Part shown: positions 6,815-7,797 of the stretch, one piece after another
Layout: every line of letters starts with the position of its first letter
How positions within the stretch are numbered: position 1 is the first letter of the stretch
From: CALMFT01 sp041674565
Lineage (GTDB): Bacteria; Patescibacteriota; Gracilibacteria; Absconditabacterales; Absconditicoccaceae
Length of the DNA stretch: 7,797 bases
Direction of reading: 5' to 3'
NCBI GenBank assembly: GCA_041674565.1
Contig: JBAYVQ010000042.1
Span: forward strand, 1 to 7,797
Position numbers and translations under genes: made by a program
The notes under the pieces: model-generated
Seen by the model: only the letters and a program-made list of their open reading frames with translations
The model's database searches: none
What the model was told of the DNA's origin: nothing

Positions 6815-7576
6815 ATGAGTGATAAAAAGTTAGGACTACCAGATGAATGAACGCTAGCTCAAAATGTGGCTTTTTATGCTGAATGAAATTACCATTGACG
6901 GAACGTAGAGCAGTACGATGCTTTGATAGAGATGCTTGAAAAGAAGAGACGCTACTATGCTGAAGAAATTGGAGACACTCTACAGGAATCAGAGTATCTT
7001 GATCTCATGCATAAAATAAGAGAATCCAGGCAGAAGACGTTGGCTTTTGTAATGAGCAAAAAGCCCTTTGTCATTCCTTCTCACCTTATCCCTGAGGGTT
7101 TTAGAATTGACTGTTACTATGAATCTGATGACAGTTGTTCTCATTCAGAATTTAACTTTGCTCGGGCAAATGAAAGCTTAGGCAGAAGTTGTTTTACAAG
7201 AATAGAATATAAAGATGGCTCACGGATATCTTTTGGTATCTATGATAGGCACTACTATGGTATCTGATGAGATGTAGATTTTGAAAACTTGAGAAATGTA
7301 AAGTACGTTGATATGCATGATAACGAGATTGTAAGTTTATGACAAGGAATCCATGCCAAGATGCTTTCAATAGTTGAGAAAATAGCTAAAGCTAATGAGT
7401 GCGATCTCATTGGTGAGCATGTACATGAGGAGGATAAAACTGCTCCGTTTATGCGTAGACAGGGGTTCAAGTTCAACAACCACTATGCATACAAAATCAT
7501 AACACCAAGAGGTAAAGAATACCTACAAGAAGTAAATACCTATCACAATAACGATGGCGGATTTGAAGTAGAGTAA
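6815..7576 (+). CDS. 253-aa protein with GNAT-like C-terminal region (UGA=Gly)
   Basis: The frame runs from ATG 6815 to TAA 7574-7576 with six TGAs read as Gly (6848, 6884, 6899 region, the adjacent pair 7265/7268, and 7340). Residues about 30-80 are strongly helical and charged (QYDALIEMLEKKRRYYAEE), perhaps a coiled coil. The middle has a beta-rich section with many aromatics (RISFGIYDRHYYGI). The C-terminus resembles the acetyl-CoA half of GNAT acetyltransferases: LGQGIHAKMLSIVEKIAKAN (175-194) looks like motif A with its pyrophosphate loop and helix. It is followed by CDLIGEHVHEED and FMRRQGFKF (212-220), matching the usual 'Fy.k.GF'. The loop is not the full Q/RxxGxG/A consensus and the N-terminal half is not GNAT-like to my eye, so the acetyltransferase call is tentative. 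It has its own promoter and converges with ssrA. Confidence 0.7.
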
Positions 7577-7620
7577 GGTCTTGCAGATCTTGGAATTTGA
7601 CCGAACATCATTTTAACTAA

Positions 7621-7643
7621 ACAAAAAGTGCTACTGGTAGCAC
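7621..7643 (-). terminator. Rho-independent terminator of tmRNA
   Basis: On the minus strand, GTGCTA-CCAG-TAGCAC (7643-7628) is followed by TTTTTGTTTAG. It lies 35 nt beyond the CCA end of ssrA. On the plus strand the hairpin has no T-run, so it serves the RNA gene rather than the converging protein gene. Confidence 0.75.
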
Positions 7644-7677
7644 CTAAAGTATGATTAGAAGAACTCTTTTTCTCAAT

Positions 7678-7797
7678 TGGTGGAGATGACGAGTATCGAA
7701 CTCGTGTCCAAAAAGCAGTGCACACATATACTACCATCATAGCCTAGAATTGATAATCAGAAAGTAGCATCTAGACAAGCGTTTCTGATGTGTATGA
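7678..7797 (-). ncRNA. ssrA: tmRNA (ssrA), 3' part, truncated by the window edge
   Basis: The minus strand ends with the hallmark tRNA-like 3' part of tmRNA. It has a T-arm ACGAG-TTCGATA-CTCGT (7705-7689), preceded by GGAC and followed by CATCTCCACCA with the CCA end at 7680-7678. The 3' acceptor strand would pair with a 5' GGGGATG-type end lying outside the window. Upstream sequence (7710-7797) is the part expected to form the P2 helix and the last pseudoknot. The tag reading frame and 5' end are not included. tmRNA with SmpB rescues stalled ribosomes. A tRNA is excluded because no anticodon arm or D-arm lies at the right distance. An open frame at 7543-7740 on this strand is spurious. Confidence 0.85.

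Noticed and set aside
210..7576. TGA as selenocysteine or as tryptophan (code 4)
   Set aside because: There are far too many TGAs for selenocysteine, and the positions match conserved Gly, not Trp; TGG codons are also present at plausible Trp sites.
7543..7740. 65-aa open frame on the minus strand
   Set aside because: It covers the tmRNA 3' end and its terminator, so it is not coding.

Overview
The window comes from a bacterium that reads UGA as glycine (genetic code 25). Eight genes run to sensible lengths only when in-frame TGA is read through. I count 35 such TGAs in seven of them, and all nine complete or near-complete reading frames stop at TAA or TAG. Several TGAs sit where glycine is expected: a Gly-rich linker, and the conserved second Gly of the 'EGxxGL' motif in a TrmB-type regulator. 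With the AT-rich sequence, short genes and scarcity of Shine-Dalgarno sites, this points to the Patescibacteria/CPR lineages Gracilibacteria (BD1-5) or Absconditabacteria (SR1). I cannot tell these two apart from this window. Standard-code gene calling would shatter almost every gene here.

Layout. (1) Positions 1-76, minus strand: the start of an exported protein, cut by the window edge. (2) 210-923, plus: a 237-aa orphan rich in Cys and His. (3) 941-2296, minus: a 60-aa two-helix membrane protein followed by a 360-aa orphan. A near-perfect consensus promoter lies upstream, and a GC-rich hairpin lies between the two genes. (4) 2381-3250, minus: a 289-aa protein whose second half looks like a divergent methyltransferase. 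(5) 3251-3650: a mostly non-coding gap with a possible 42-aa ORF and a short tandem repeat. (6) 3651-5563, minus: a two-gene operon, a TrmB-like regulator followed by a 394-aa EgtD-like SAM methyltransferase, with a 13-nt overlap. (7) 5852-6520, plus, divergent from the operon: an exported DUF11 surface protein with its own terminator. (8) 6815-7576, plus: a 253-aa protein with a GNAT-like C-terminus and a clear promoter. (9) 7678-7797, minus: the 3' part of tmRNA (ssrA), with a terminator at 7621-7643.

How parts may work together. The regulator and methyltransferase are almost certainly co-translated, so the regulator may sense the substrate or product of that enzyme. Its divergent neighbour, the DUF11 surface protein, shares a 288-bp intergenic region holding a direct repeat and an inverted repeat that could be operators. 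The left half is made mostly of lineage-specific proteins without recognised function. No mobile element, CRISPR array, rRNA or tRNA was seen.
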